This document shows, piece by piece, positions 55,911 to 64,000 of a stretch of DNA of 64,000 nt (its first letter is position 1; each line of letters starts with the position of its first letter). The stretch spans positions 1-64,000 of the forward strand of contig CAYZVO010000003.1 in NCBI GenBank assembly GCA_964481655.1, read 5' to 3'. Below the pieces are notes generated by a model. The model was not told where the DNA came from, ran no database searches, and saw only the letters and a list, made by a program, of their open reading frames with translations. The translations under genes were made by a program, and so were the position numbers. Source of the stretch: CALDOK01 sp964481655. GTDB lineage: Bacteria > Myxococcota_A > UBA796 > JAFGLY01.

Positions 55911-57908
55911 GTGCCGACCCTGCTCGAAGAAGGCCTGCTGATCGCCGAACGCTACCGCGTCCATGAGCTCGTGGGCAGCGGCGGCAGCGGCTGGGTCTAC
56001 CGAGCCACCCAGGAGCCCATCGGGCGCCCGGTGGCGGTCAAGGTGCTGCGCACGGACCTGCCCGACGAAGATCAGATCCACTTCGAGGCCCGCTTCCTGC
56101 GCGAGGCCTCCCTCGCGGGTCAGCTGCAGCACCCCCACATCGTCACCATCCACGACTACGGGCGGGCCGAGGACGGCTTCTGCTACCTCGTGATGGAGTA
56201 CCTCGAGGGCTACACCCTCCGCGAGGTGCTGCGCCGCCACCAGGTCCCCACCAAGCGCATCATGCGCATCTTCGACGGCATTACCCAGGGCCTGCGCCAC
56301 GCCCACGCCCGGGGTCTGGTGCACCGGGACGTCAAGCCCAGCAACGTGTTCCTGGTGCGGGGCGACGGCGAAGAGTGGCGCCCCAAGCTGATGGACTTCG
56401 GCCTGGTGCGCGAGGTCCACAGCGAGGTCACGGTCACCGAGGTGGGCACCTTCCTGGGCACCCCCCAGTACATCGCTCCCGAGCAGGCCCAGGGCCAGCC
56501 CTCCGACGCTCGCTCCGACGTCTACTCCGTGGGCGTGATGCTCTACCGCGCCCTGTGCGGCAAGCTCCCCTATGCGGCCACCAACCCGGCCGCGCTCGCC
56601 TACATGCACGTGCACGAGCCCTACCCGGAGATGTCCGAGCGGGCCCCCGACGTCGATGTGCCCCAGCGCCTCGAGACCATCTGCCGCCGCTGCATGAAGA
56701 AGGACCCCGCCGAGCGCTACCCCGACGCCGGTGAGCTGCTCGAGGACCTGCGGGCCGTCTCCCGCTTCGTGCTCGGGCCCGATGTGCTCCCGCCCCCGGA
56801 CCGCAGCGCGTCCCGGGTGGCCGCGGTGGCCCTGAAAGAGCCCGAGCTGCCCGTGCCCCTCGAGGACGAGCTCGAGCCCCGCATCGACACCGAGGAGACC
56901 GACTGCGGCGCCCTGGACCCGGTGACCGACGCCATGGACGGGCCGGACCCGCTGCCGCCCCGCCCCGCCCCGGCGGTCATCCGCGAGACCCTGGTGCCCC
57001 CGGAGCCGCCGCCCCCCGCGACGCCGCTGCCTGACGACTCCGCACCCGAGCCCCGGCGCCGCGGCTGGCTGCTGCCGCTGGTCGCGCTGCTGGCCGCGGG
57101 CACGGTGGTGGTCTGCGGTGGCCTCGGCGCGGGTCTGCAGCTGGTGCTCGGCGACTCGTTCCACGACATCGACCAGATCACGGCGCTCTTCGACGGTGGC
57201 GCGGACGCCGAGCCCGCCGTGGAGCCCGCCGTGGAGCCGCCGCCGCCCGAGGACCTGGAGCCTGCGGTGGCCGAAGCTGAGCCCGAGCCTGTCGCGCCCC
57301 TCGAGCCCGCGGCGCCTACGCCGGCCCCCGAGCCCGAGCCCACCACCGTGAGCACCCCGCCGCCCCCCCCGGAGCCCCAGGACGCCGACGACCGCGAGCG
57401 CGCCCTCGAGGATGTCCGCGAGGCCTTGGCGACCCCGACGCCAGCGCCGACCCCGGAGCCCGAGCCCGCCTCGGTCCTCGAGCCTGTGGACGAGCCCGAG
57501 CCCGCCGTGGTGGACGCGGTCGAGCCCGCGCCCTCCCTGGGCCTCGCGGTCACCGACGCCAGCGGTGCGCCGGTCGAGGCCAGCGCCCCGGAGCCTGTGC
57601 CCGCACCGGACCCCGGCCCGGTGGGCCTGGTCGTCCAGCCATCCGCCGGTGATCCCGGGCCTGCCCCCGCGTCCTCCCAGGGCGCGGTGACCGTCGACTC
57701 GGTGTCGTTCACCGCTGAAGAGGCCCGTCGCACCCTGGCCTGGGTCAACAGCGCCTCAGAGCGTGAGCTCAAGAACGCGGGGCTGTACAGCCTGGGCGTC
57801 AGCAACATCGTGCAGCAGCGCCCCTACAGCAGCCTCGAGGTCTTCGCGGCCACCCACTACGTGGGCACCGCCAGCGTCCAGGCCGCCAAGTACGCCGCCC
57901 TACGCTGA
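55911..57908 (+). CDS. Transmembrane Ser/Thr kinase with C-terminal HhH-like domain
   Basis: 665 residues from GTG 55911 with GGAG 5 bases upstream. Kinase domain ~15-280: Gly loop G22-x-G24-x-x-G27, K44, HRD at 138-140 with HRDVKPSNVFLV, DFG from D162, and APE. Hanks-type, no missing residue noticed. A Pro/Glu linker (~300-380), one membrane helix (~385-407), a long Pro/Glu/Ala stalk, and a last ~60 residues that look like a helix-hairpin-helix (LYSLGVSNIVQQRPYSSLEV, HYVGTASVQAAKYAA). The tail lies outside the membrane. Its stop overlaps the EamA stop by 9 bases. Confidence 0.92.
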   Translation: MPTLLEEGLLIAERYRVHELVGSGGSGWVYRATQEPIGRPVAVKVLRTDLPDEDQIHFEARFLREASLAGQLQHPHIVTIHDYGRAEDGFCYLVMEYLEGYTLREVLRRHQVPTKRIMRIFDGITQGLRHAHARGLVHRDVKPSNVFLVRGDGEEWRPKLMDFGLVREVHSEVTVTEVGTFLGTPQYIAPEQAQGQPSDARSDVYSVGVMLYRALCGKLPYAATNPAALAYMHVHEPYPEMSERAPDVDVPQRLETICRRCMKKDPAERYPDAGELLEDLRAVSRFVLGPDVLPPPDRSASRVAAVALKEPELPVPLEDELEPRIDTEETDCGALDPVTDAMDGPDPLPPRPAPAVIRETLVPPEPPPPATPLPDDSAPEPRRRGWLLPLVALLAAGTVVVCGGLGAGLQLVLGDSFHDIDQITALFDGGADAEPAVEPAVEPPPPEDLEPAVAEAEPEPVAPLEPAAPTPAPEPEPTTVSTPPPPPEPQDADDRERALEDVREALATPTPAPTPEPEPASVLEPVDEPEPAVVDAVEPAPSLGLAVTDASGAPVEASAPEPVPAPDPGPVGLVVQPSAGDPGPAPASSQGAVTVDSVSFTAEEARRTLAWVNSASERELKNAGLYSLGVSNIVQQRPYSSLEVFAATHYVGTASVQAAKYAALR

Positions 57909-58784
57909 CCCCTCCGCCGGTCGCCTGCGGTCCGACAGCAGCACCATCACCGAGCCGGCGATCAGGGCGTAGCCCACCGCCGTGGCCACGCCGAGCTCCT
58001 CGGACCACAGCCAGAAGGCCACCAGCCCACCCAGCAGCGGCTCGACCAGGGTCGCGGTGGAGACCCGTGACGCATCGATGTGTTTCAGCGCGTGGTTCAT
58101 GGCGCCGTGCCCCAGCAGGGTGGGGATCGCGGCCATCAGCACGAAGCAGAGCCAGGTCTGGCCGTCGTAGGCCGCGAGGGGGTGCCCCAGCAGCGGCAGG
58201 GCGATGAGACAGGGGATCGCGGCCACCCCGTAGATGGAGGTGACGTAGACGGTGTTGGACAGGCTGCGTCGCAGGTGCTTGCCCAGGGAGAAGTAGGCCG
58301 AGAACAGCACCGCCGACAGCAGCGCCAGGCCGTCACCCACCAGGTGTTCGGAGCTGAACGCCAGGTCCGTGAAACCCATCACGGCCACGCCGCCCACGCC
58401 GAGCACGATGGAACCGATCAGCCGGGGCCCGATGCGCTCCCGGTACAGGAACCAGCTGGCCGTGGCGGTGAAGACCGGGTTGATGGCGAAGAACAACATG
58501 GCGTTGGCCACGGTGGTGCGCTGCACCCCCATGATGAAGGCCACGAAGTGAGCCGCGAGGGTGAGCCCGACCAGCACCACCAGGGCCAGATCCCGGTGGC
58601 TCAGGGCCCGCAGCTCGCGGCGCTGCCGCCAGGCGAAGGGGAACAGCACGGCGGTGGCGATCACCAGGCGCCAGGCGGCGATGGCCACGCCCGGGGCGTC
58701 GCCCAGGCGGACGATGTTGCCCGACTGGCTGGCGGCCACGAGGCCCACCGCCAGAAAGACCAGGTGAAAGGGGACGCGGGGCAC
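57900..58784 (-). CDS. EamA/DMT-family transporter
   Basis: 294 residues from GTG 58784, about ten membrane helices in two EamA repeats: SGNIVRLGDAPGVAIAAWRL and LLSAVLFSAYFSLGKHLRRS with PTLLGHGAMNHALKHIDASR and LVEPLLGGLVAFWL. Drug/metabolite exporters of this type move metabolites, amino acids or nucleotide sugars; substrate not predictable. Six bases after the MopE-like gene, so maybe cotranscribed; the end overlaps the STPK gene. Confidence 0.9.
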   Translation of the reverse strand: MPRVPFHLVFLAVGLVAASQSGNIVRLGDAPGVAIAAWRLVIATAVLFPFAWRQRRELRALSHRDLALVVLVGLTLAAHFVAFIMGVQRTTVANAMLFFAINPVFTATASWFLYRERIGPRLIGSIVLGVGGVAVMGFTDLAFSSEHLVGDGLALLSAVLFSAYFSLGKHLRRSLSNTVYVTSIYGVAAIPCLIALPLLGHPLAAYDGQTWLCFVLMAAIPTLLGHGAMNHALKHIDASRVSTATLVEPLLGGLVAFWLWSEELGVATAVGYALIAGSVMVLLSDRRRPAEGSA

Positions 58785-58790
58785 GAAGAG

Positions 58791-61097
58791 CTAGGGAAGC
58801 AGGGGGCTGCCCAGCAGCAGGTAGGCGGCGCCGGCGTTGTTGCCCACGTCGTCGTTGTAGGGCGCCCCCACGAGCAGGTCGGTGTAGCCGTCGGCGTTGG
58901 TGTCACCCGCGCCACTCAGGGAGTAGCCAGCCGAGTCACTGGCGTTGGCCCCCAGGAAGACGGCGTCGGCGTCGCTGTAGGTGACGGTGCCGCCGAAGGG
59001 ACCTCGGTGCAGCGCCACGCTGCCCGCATCCTCGCCGTTGAGGTTGTGGGCGAACGCGCTCATCAGGAGGTCGGGGTCACCGTCGCCATCGACGTCACCG
59101 ACGGGCGCCGATGGGCAGAGGGACGCGCCCATGTCGTCGGTGGGGCCTTCGAAGATGGCCGTGCTCACAAACGACAGGTAGCCCTCGCCGCTGAACGGGC
59201 CCTGCACGAGATAGATCCGACCCGCGCCGTCGGAGGCCCCAGAGCCGGCGTCGGTGGCGCCGATGAGGATGTCGCCCAGGGCGTCTCCGGTGATGTCGCC
59301 GACGGCGGCGACGCAGTCGCCGACGAGGTCGCCTGCGTTCTCACCGTTGAAGATGGCGTCGGCGTCGGACATCAGGTCCATGGCACCCGAGCTGGGTCCG
59401 TTGAACAGGAACGCGGCTCCCACGTCCTGGTAGACCGTGCCGTCGCCGTCCACATCGTCGAAGCGGGGTACGCCCACCAGGATCTCGCCGATCCCGTCAC
59501 CGTCCATGTCGTCCACGAGGTCCACCGAGGTGCCGGCGTAGGCGTCTTCCTGGCTGCCGTAGAAGATGCCGTAGGATTCGTCCAGGCCGATCTCGCCGGT
59601 CTCGGTGCCGTCCACCAGGTAGGCGCCGCCACCGTAGTCCACGTAGGTGGAGATGTCGGTGGCACCCATCAGCAGGTCGGGCAGGCCGTCGCCGGTGGCG
59701 TCCACCGCACCGGCGATGTCCCAGCCAGCGCCATCGTCGTAGTTGACGGCGTGCATGGACAGGTCGGAGTCTTCGAGGCTCATCTCACCGGTGACAGGGC
59801 CGTAGACGACGTAGGCAGCGCCGGTGTAGGTCTTGCTGGTCTCGCTGCCCTCCCAGGGGGCGCCCACGAACAGGTCCGCCATGCCGTCGGCGTTGACGTC
59901 GCCGGCCGCGGCGACCGAGTAGCCGGCCATGCCGCCGGTGACCCACCCGCGCAGGGCAGCGTCAGCGCCGCTGAGGTTTGTGGAACTCACAGGCCCGTAC
60001 AGCAGGTATGCGGCCCCCGCGTCCCGGGCGCCGTCGCTGTTGCCGTAGGCTCCGATCAGCACGTCGTCATAGCCGTCGGCGTCGACATCGCCTACGCCGG
60101 CCACCGAGCAACCTGCGCTGTCGCCTCCCGCCTCGCCGTACAGCGTGATCGAGGCGTAGCTGAAGGTGAACTCGTCGCGGTGGCCGTCGCAGTTGTTGTC
60201 CACGCCGTCGGTCCATTCGATCGCGTCGGGGTGGATGTCGGGCTCTTCGTCGTCGCAGTCGTCGCCGGTGGCGCCGGTGGAGTCGAAGCCGTCGCCGTCC
60301 TGATCGTAGTCGGAGCCGCCGGAGCAGTCCTGGTCCACGCCGTCGTACCAGGCCTCCTCGGCGCTGGGGCTGATGGCGCCGTCGGTGTCGTCGCAGTCGT
60401 CCCCGCCATAGGCGTCGCTGTTGTGGGTATCGGCATCCTGGTCGTAGTCGGAGCCGCCGTCGCAGTCCTGGTCCACGCCGTCGTACCAGATCTCGGTGGC
60501 GCCGGTGTTGACGAGCTCGTCGAGGTCGTCGCAGTCGTCGCCGCCGTGTTTGTCGCTGTCGTAGCTGTCGCCATCCTGATCGTAGTCGGAGCCGCCGGAG
60601 CAGTCCTGGTCCACGCCGTCGTACCAGACCTCGCTCTGGCCGGGGTAGATGTCGGGGTCCTCGTCGTCGCAGTCGTCGCCGTCGCAGCGCGCGTGGTCGT
60701 GACAGACGACGACCTGGTGGTAGTCGGAGTCGTCGCCGCAGTCGGCGTCCACGCCGTCGTACCAGGTCTCGTCGGCGCCTGGGTAGACGTCGTCGTTGTC
60801 GTCGTCGCAGTCGGCCATCGCGCCGGTGGCCTTGTCCTCGGTGACGTAGCCGGAGGGCTGCTCACAGCTGATGACCGAGGTGGTGCCGTCGCCGAAGCCG
60901 TCGCCGTCGGCGTCGGGGTACCAGGTGCCGGCGTCGGTGGCGTTCTCGTCGATGGAGCCGTCACAGTCGTCGTCTTCACCGTTGCAGATCTCGGGGCCCG
61001 AGCAGGCGGCGGTGTCGTCCTTCAGCTCGGGCAGGCACGCGGTGAGGCCGAGGCCCAGGAGCAGGACGCAGACGGTGCTGGAGCTGTGTGGATGCAT
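58791..61097 (-). CDS. MopE-like Asp/Cys-repeat, FG-GAP lipoprotein
   Basis: 768 residues; ATG 61097 with GAGG 5 bases upstream. Signal with lipobox LTAC. Residues ~35-290 hold six or more repeats of DDCDDxDPxxxPGAxExWYDGVDxDCxGGSDYDQDGD type (for instance DWCD-like cores), a calcium-binding, thrombospondin-3-like pattern like MopE-related proteins in Myxococcota. Residues ~295-760 are seven FG-GAP/integrin-like repeats (AGYSLSGAGDTNADGYTDLL). So a large calcium-binding surface lipoprotein. Adhesion is a guess. Confidence 0.88.
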   Translation of the reverse strand: MHPHSSSTVCVLLLGLGLTACLPELKDDTAACSGPEICNGEDDDCDGSIDENATDAGTWYPDADGDGFGDGTTSVISCEQPSGYVTEDKATGAMADCDDDNDDVYPGADETWYDGVDADCGDDSDYHQVVVCHDHARCDGDDCDDEDPDIYPGQSEVWYDGVDQDCSGGSDYDQDGDSYDSDKHGGDDCDDLDELVNTGATEIWYDGVDQDCDGGSDYDQDADTHNSDAYGGDDCDDTDGAISPSAEEAWYDGVDQDCSGGSDYDQDGDGFDSTGATGDDCDDEEPDIHPDAIEWTDGVDNNCDGHRDEFTFSYASITLYGEAGGDSAGCSVAGVGDVDADGYDDVLIGAYGNSDGARDAGAAYLLYGPVSSTNLSGADAALRGWVTGGMAGYSVAAAGDVNADGMADLFVGAPWEGSETSKTYTGAAYVVYGPVTGEMSLEDSDLSMHAVNYDDGAGWDIAGAVDATGDGLPDLLMGATDISTYVDYGGGAYLVDGTETGEIGLDESYGIFYGSQEDAYAGTSVDLVDDMDGDGIGEILVGVPRFDDVDGDGTVYQDVGAAFLFNGPSSGAMDLMSDADAIFNGENAGDLVGDCVAAVGDITGDALGDILIGATDAGSGASDGAGRIYLVQGPFSGEGYLSFVSTAIFEGPTDDMGASLCPSAPVGDVDGDGDPDLLMSAFAHNLNGEDAGSVALHRGPFGGTVTYSDADAVFLGANASDSAGYSLSGAGDTNADGYTDLLVGAPYNDDVGNNAGAAYLLLGSPLLP

Positions 61098-61149
61098 GGA
61101 GTCCTCGCTTCGAGGCTCCACTCTATCCTCTCGGGCTCGAGCCCGCGTC

Positions 61150-64000
61150 CTAGGGGGCGATTCGGTCGAGCAGCGCCCGCACGACGCTCTCCTCGCCTCG
61201 CAGGGCGCCGTCCAGCAGGGTCTCGGCCCGCTCCCGGCTGTCGGCCACCGCGTAGCAGCGCAGCTGGGGCGCGTTGCCCGAAGGGCGCAGGTGGAGGATC
61301 TCGCCGCTGGCGAAGCCCACGCGCAGGCCGTCGGTGGTGTCGGACCAGGCCACGGCGCCCAGACCGTCGAGCGGGGCGAAGGCGTCGGCGATGGCGGTGT
61401 GGTCCGGCTCACCCTGGGGGATCAGGCTGGCGATCACGGCCCGGCTGCGCTCAGGGGGCACCCCGTCGATCAGGGCGGCGGTGGCCGCCCGCGCGGGCAG
61501 GGCGTCGAAGAGGGCCGAGACGGGCACACCAGCCCGGGCCGCGCCCACCAGCACCGCCAGCAGGGGCAGGACGGCGTCCCGGGTGGGCAGGGCCTTCAGG
61601 GTGCCAGCACCCATGGGCAGATCGCTGCCCAGCAGGAAGCCGCCGTTGGCCTCCCAGCCGGCGATGGGGCCCCCACCCCCGGCCTCGGCGGCCTGCATCG
61701 CGGCGATGACCCAGGGGGAGCCGATGCGGGTCTTGGTGATGGCGAGGCCGGGCTCGCCGGCCGCGGCCAGGGCGGCGGCGTGCAGGTCCACGGCGTCGTT
61801 GGTGCTCACCGGCACGGCGGCCTCGCGCACGCCCAGCTGCAGGGCGGTGACCAGGCCGAGCAGATCGCCCCTGTGGAAGCGCCCCTGCTCGTCGATGAGC
61901 AGCGGCCGGTCGCTGTCGCCGTCGGTGGAGATCAAGGCGGAGGCGTCGTGCTCGCGGACGAGCGCGGCGAAGCGAGCCAGCGGCTCGGGGCCGAGATCCT
62001 CGGTGTCGATGGCCACGAAGCCGTCGGTGCGTCCGGTGCGGACCAGCTCGGCGCCCAGGGACTCGAGCAGCTCGGCGATGAGGTCCCGGCCCACGGCGCT
62101 GTGCTCGAAGAGCACCAGGCGGCAGCCGTCCAGCGGGCGGTCGCGGCCGAAGGCGTCGAGGTAGCGGGTGAGGTAGGCGTCCTTGGCCGCCGGGGTGACG
62201 GGCACGCTCGGTGCGGGCACACGGAGCCAGCCGTCGGCATCGAAGGGATCGTCCTCGAGGGCGGCGTGTGCCTCACGGGCCGCGGTCACGGCCGCGAGGA
62301 TCGCGGGCTCGTCGCTCTTGAGGACCTCGCCCCGGAGCTTGTAGAACTTCACGCCGTTTCTGTCCGAGGGGATGTGGGAGCCGGTGATCATCACGGCGGG
62401 CATGGGCGCCTTGCCCCGCTGGGGGGCGTCGATGGAGGCCCAGTAGGCCAGGGCCGGGGTGGGCAGGCGGCCGCAGTGGATCACGGGGTGTCCGGCGTCG
62501 GCGCAGGCCTTCGCCACAGCCCTGGCGATGCGCGGGCTGGACTCGAGGGACGAGGCCGTGCAGCGGGCGCGGAGGTCCTCGCCGATGGCGAGGGGGGCAC
62601 CCGGCGGGAGCTCGCCCTGCGCCTCGAGGAAGCGCACGAAGCCGGCGGTGTTGAGGTAGACCTCGCGGTCGGTCATGTCCACGACGAGGCCTCGCAGGCC
62701 CGAGGTCCCGAACGTCAACCTGACGGGCTTTCGGCCGTCCGGTTGGGTGTCGGTCGAGCCGGCGGCTGCGTCGCGATCGTGGGGGGGAGGCAAGGTCACG
62801 TGGAGGATCTCCGGGTCGGGTCCGAGGGCGGCGATGGTGGTCTCGAGGCCGGCGGGGATCAGCAGGCTGCCGCCGTGCTCGAGCCGGGCCAGCAGGCCGC
62901 CGTCCATGTCGTACAGCTGGGCCTGGCCCCGCAGGGCGTGCAGGGTGCTGGCGCCGGGCAGGGCGGGCAGGTGTACGCCCCGGCCGAGGGTGGGCTCGAG
63001 GTGGTCCAGGGCGAACAGCGCGCAGGCCATGGAGCGGGCGACGCCGCGGCGGCGGGGCTGGGGCTCGAGGCCGTAGACGCCGGCGGGCACAGGCTGCAGG
63101 GGCAGGGCGTCGATGGCGGCGTCGAGGTCCAGGCGCCGGCGGGGGAAGCGGGCGTGGTCCCAGGCGCGCAGGGTGCCCCCGGGCAGGCGCACCTCGAGCA
63201 ACAGCACCCGCTTACCGCCGGGGTTGCCCAGGGCGTGGACGTCCGCCGAGGGGAGCTCGCCAGCAGCGGGGACGGCCAGCTGACGGTTGTAGACGACCAT
63301 GCCCGGGTGGACGGGCAGGTGGTGCATCGCGTCGAGCAGGCCGCTGTGGACCCGCCGCAGCTCGGTCAGCTCATCGGCGAGCGCGGCGTCGATGGCGCCG
63401 GGCTCGAGCAGGGGCTCGAGGGCGGAGAGCAGCGTGTCCACGCGGCGTCCCGGCTCGGCCAGCCAGGGTGCGAGCGCGGGCTGGAGCGTGGACTCGTCTC
63501 GGCCGGCGGCCAGGAGGCCGGCGAGGCGATCCTGGATGGCCCGGGCGCGGTGCAGGCGGGCCCGGAGCAGCTCCCGGTCCATCCCCTGGCGGAAGCCCAG
63601 GGCGATGGTGGCGCCGGGATCGGCCTCGATGACGAGGTAGACCTCGGGTTGCCCGGGCGGGTGGGCCTGCACGGACAGCAGGGTGCCCACGTCGAGCAGC
63701 TTGGGCAGCAGGGGCCAGCGGGGGCCGTGGCGCTCCAGGTGTCCGTCACCCAGCAGCTCGAGGCCGGCGGCCGCGAACAGCGCGGGGAGGGGCAGCAGGC
63801 TCCCGTCGGGCAGCTGGACCAGGCTCGGGTTGCGCAGGGCTTCGGGATCGTCGGGCCAGGCCGCCACCAGGAAGGCCTCGCCCACGCGCTCGTCCTCGGG
63901 GGCGTCCAGGCCGGTGTAGCTGGCCAGGCGGTCGCCGCCCCAGGGCCGGGGCACCAGCCTGGATGGCAGCAGCGGGAGAGGGGTGTGCCGGAGCCCGGTG
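61150..64000 (-). CDS. Fused mannose-6-phosphate isomerase/phosphomannomutase (5' partial)
   Basis: At least ~949 residues; the frame stays open to base 64000 and codes PLPLLPSRLVPRPWGGDRLA, the usual PMI beginning, so the true start is just past the edge. N-terminal ~390 residues: type I PMI (LLSVQAHPPGQPEVYLVIEA, HALRGQAQLYDM). C-terminal ~510 residues: phosphomannomutase with TFGTSGLRG, catalytic Ser in TGSHIPSDRNGVKFY, metal loop STDGDSDRPL, EANGGFLLG and RPSGNAPQLRCY. It would convert fructose-6-P to mannose-1-P, feeding GDP-mannose for glycans. All active-site motifs are complete. Confidence 0.9.
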   Translation of the reverse strand, partial: TGLRHTPLPLLPSRLVPRPWGGDRLASYTGLDAPEDERVGEAFLVAAWPDDPEALRNPSLVQLPDGSLLPLPALFAAAGLELLGDGHLERHGPRWPLLPKLLDVGTLLSVQAHPPGQPEVYLVIEADPGATIALGFRQGMDRELLRARLHRARAIQDRLAGLLAAGRDESTLQPALAPWLAEPGRRVDTLLSALEPLLEPGAIDAALADELTELRRVHSGLLDAMHHLPVHPGMVVYNRQLAVPAAGELPSADVHALGNPGGKRVLLLEVRLPGGTLRAWDHARFPRRRLDLDAAIDALPLQPVPAGVYGLEPQPRRRGVARSMACALFALDHLEPTLGRGVHLPALPGASTLHALRGQAQLYDMDGGLLARLEHGGSLLIPAGLETTIAALGPDPEILHVTLPPPHDRDAAAGSTDTQPDGRKPVRLTFGTSGLRGLVVDMTDREVYLNTAGFVRFLEAQGELPPGAPLAIGEDLRARCTASSLESSPRIARAVAKACADAGHPVIHCGRLPTPALAYWASIDAPQRGKAPMPAVMITGSHIPSDRNGVKFYKLRGEVLKSDEPAILAAVTAAREAHAALEDDPFDADGWLRVPAPSVPVTPAAKDAYLTRYLDAFGRDRPLDGCRLVLFEHSAVGRDLIAELLESLGAELVRTGRTDGFVAIDTEDLGPEPLARFAALVREHDASALISTDGDSDRPLLIDEQGRFHRGDLLGLVTALQLGVREAAVPVSTNDAVDLHAAALAAAGEPGLAITKTRIGSPWVIAAMQAAEAGGGGPIAGWEANGGFLLGSDLPMGAGTLKALPTRDAVLPLLAVLVGAARAGVPVSALFDALPARAATAALIDGVPPERSRAVIASLIPQGEPDHTAIADAFAPLDGLGAVAWSDTTDGLRVGFASGEILHLRPSGNAPQLRCYAVADSRERAETLLDGALRGEESVVRALLDRIAP

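Noticed and set aside
58080..61709. Open frame of ~1209 codons on the plus strand opposite EamA and the MopE-like gene
   Set aside because: It runs antisense to two well-supported genes with motif evidence and ribosome-binding sites; the protein is low-complexity Val/Ala/Gly and has no start signal.

Overview
The window is about 64 kb of very GC-rich, densely coding DNA from a Gram-negative bacterium. Lipopolysaccharide genes (kdsB, an LptA/LptC-like lipoprotein, lptB), rseP, many lipobox proteins and two beta-barrel-like proteins all point to an outer membrane. A transmembrane Ser/Thr kinase, a PP2C phosphatase, an FHA protein, a 'deltaproteobacterial' FYDLN-type protein, MopE-like Asp/Cys repeats, a MYXO-CTERM-like tail and RpoN suggest a member of the Myxococcota or a relative. 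That placement is inference from gene content, not from a marker-gene tree. Two 10-N runs flanked by poly-G show that this is a scaffolded draft assembly.

Layout. 1-2.8 kb: end of rpsR, rplI, a clear terminator, dnaB and a small envelope protein. 2.9-7.5 kb: signalling and envelope genes (FHA protein, an HTH-receiver regulator, XdhC, an M23 peptidase overlapping a PP2C phosphatase). 7.7-19.1 kb: secA, then the translation/envelope block rpsB-tsf-pyrH-frr-uppS-cdsA-rseP-tsaB, a DUF465 protein and a catalytically dead ASADH-like protein; dxr, often found between cdsA and rseP, is absent. 19.3-24.6 kb: a fused surface/beta-barrel protein, truA, a zinc-ribbon protein, a one-TM protein, and rplM-rpsI with a good promoter. 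24.6-25.2 kb: a palindromic repeat region with an assembly gap. 25.2-31 kb: kdsB-pyrG-lptA/C-lptB-rpoN-hpf. 31-35 kb: metK with a structured leader, sucCD and ndk. 35-37.8 kb: an unknown cytosolic protein, a signal-peptidase-like protein without its catalytic pair, and an RRM protein flanked by two tiny basic/acidic proteins. 37.8-44.7 kb: a selenium/sulfur locus (EF2568-type desulfurase, then a DUF3343-SelD fusion), a lipoprotein sulfatase-TPR protein, and a divergent radical SAM/SPASM-hydrolase pair. 44.7-51.9 kb: cyclophilin, YbjN protein, LytS/LytR-type two-component pair, two lipoproteins and a radical SAM enzyme. 52-58 kb: two adjacent DUF4139 paralogues divergent from a Ser/Thr kinase with a periplasmic HhH tail. 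57.9-64 kb: an EamA transporter, a MopE/FG-GAP lipoprotein, and a mannose-6-phosphate isomerase/phosphomannomutase fusion running off the window.

The most promising leads are the DUF3343-SelD fusion, in which the usual SelD catalytic Cys/Sec is Ser, next to its desulfurase; the MYXO-CTERM/signal-peptide/beta-barrel fusion; the degenerate signal peptidase; the RRM flanked by small K/R/A-rich proteins; and the palindromic element at 24.7-25.2 kb. No tRNA, rRNA, CRISPR array, transposase, integrase or phage gene was seen.
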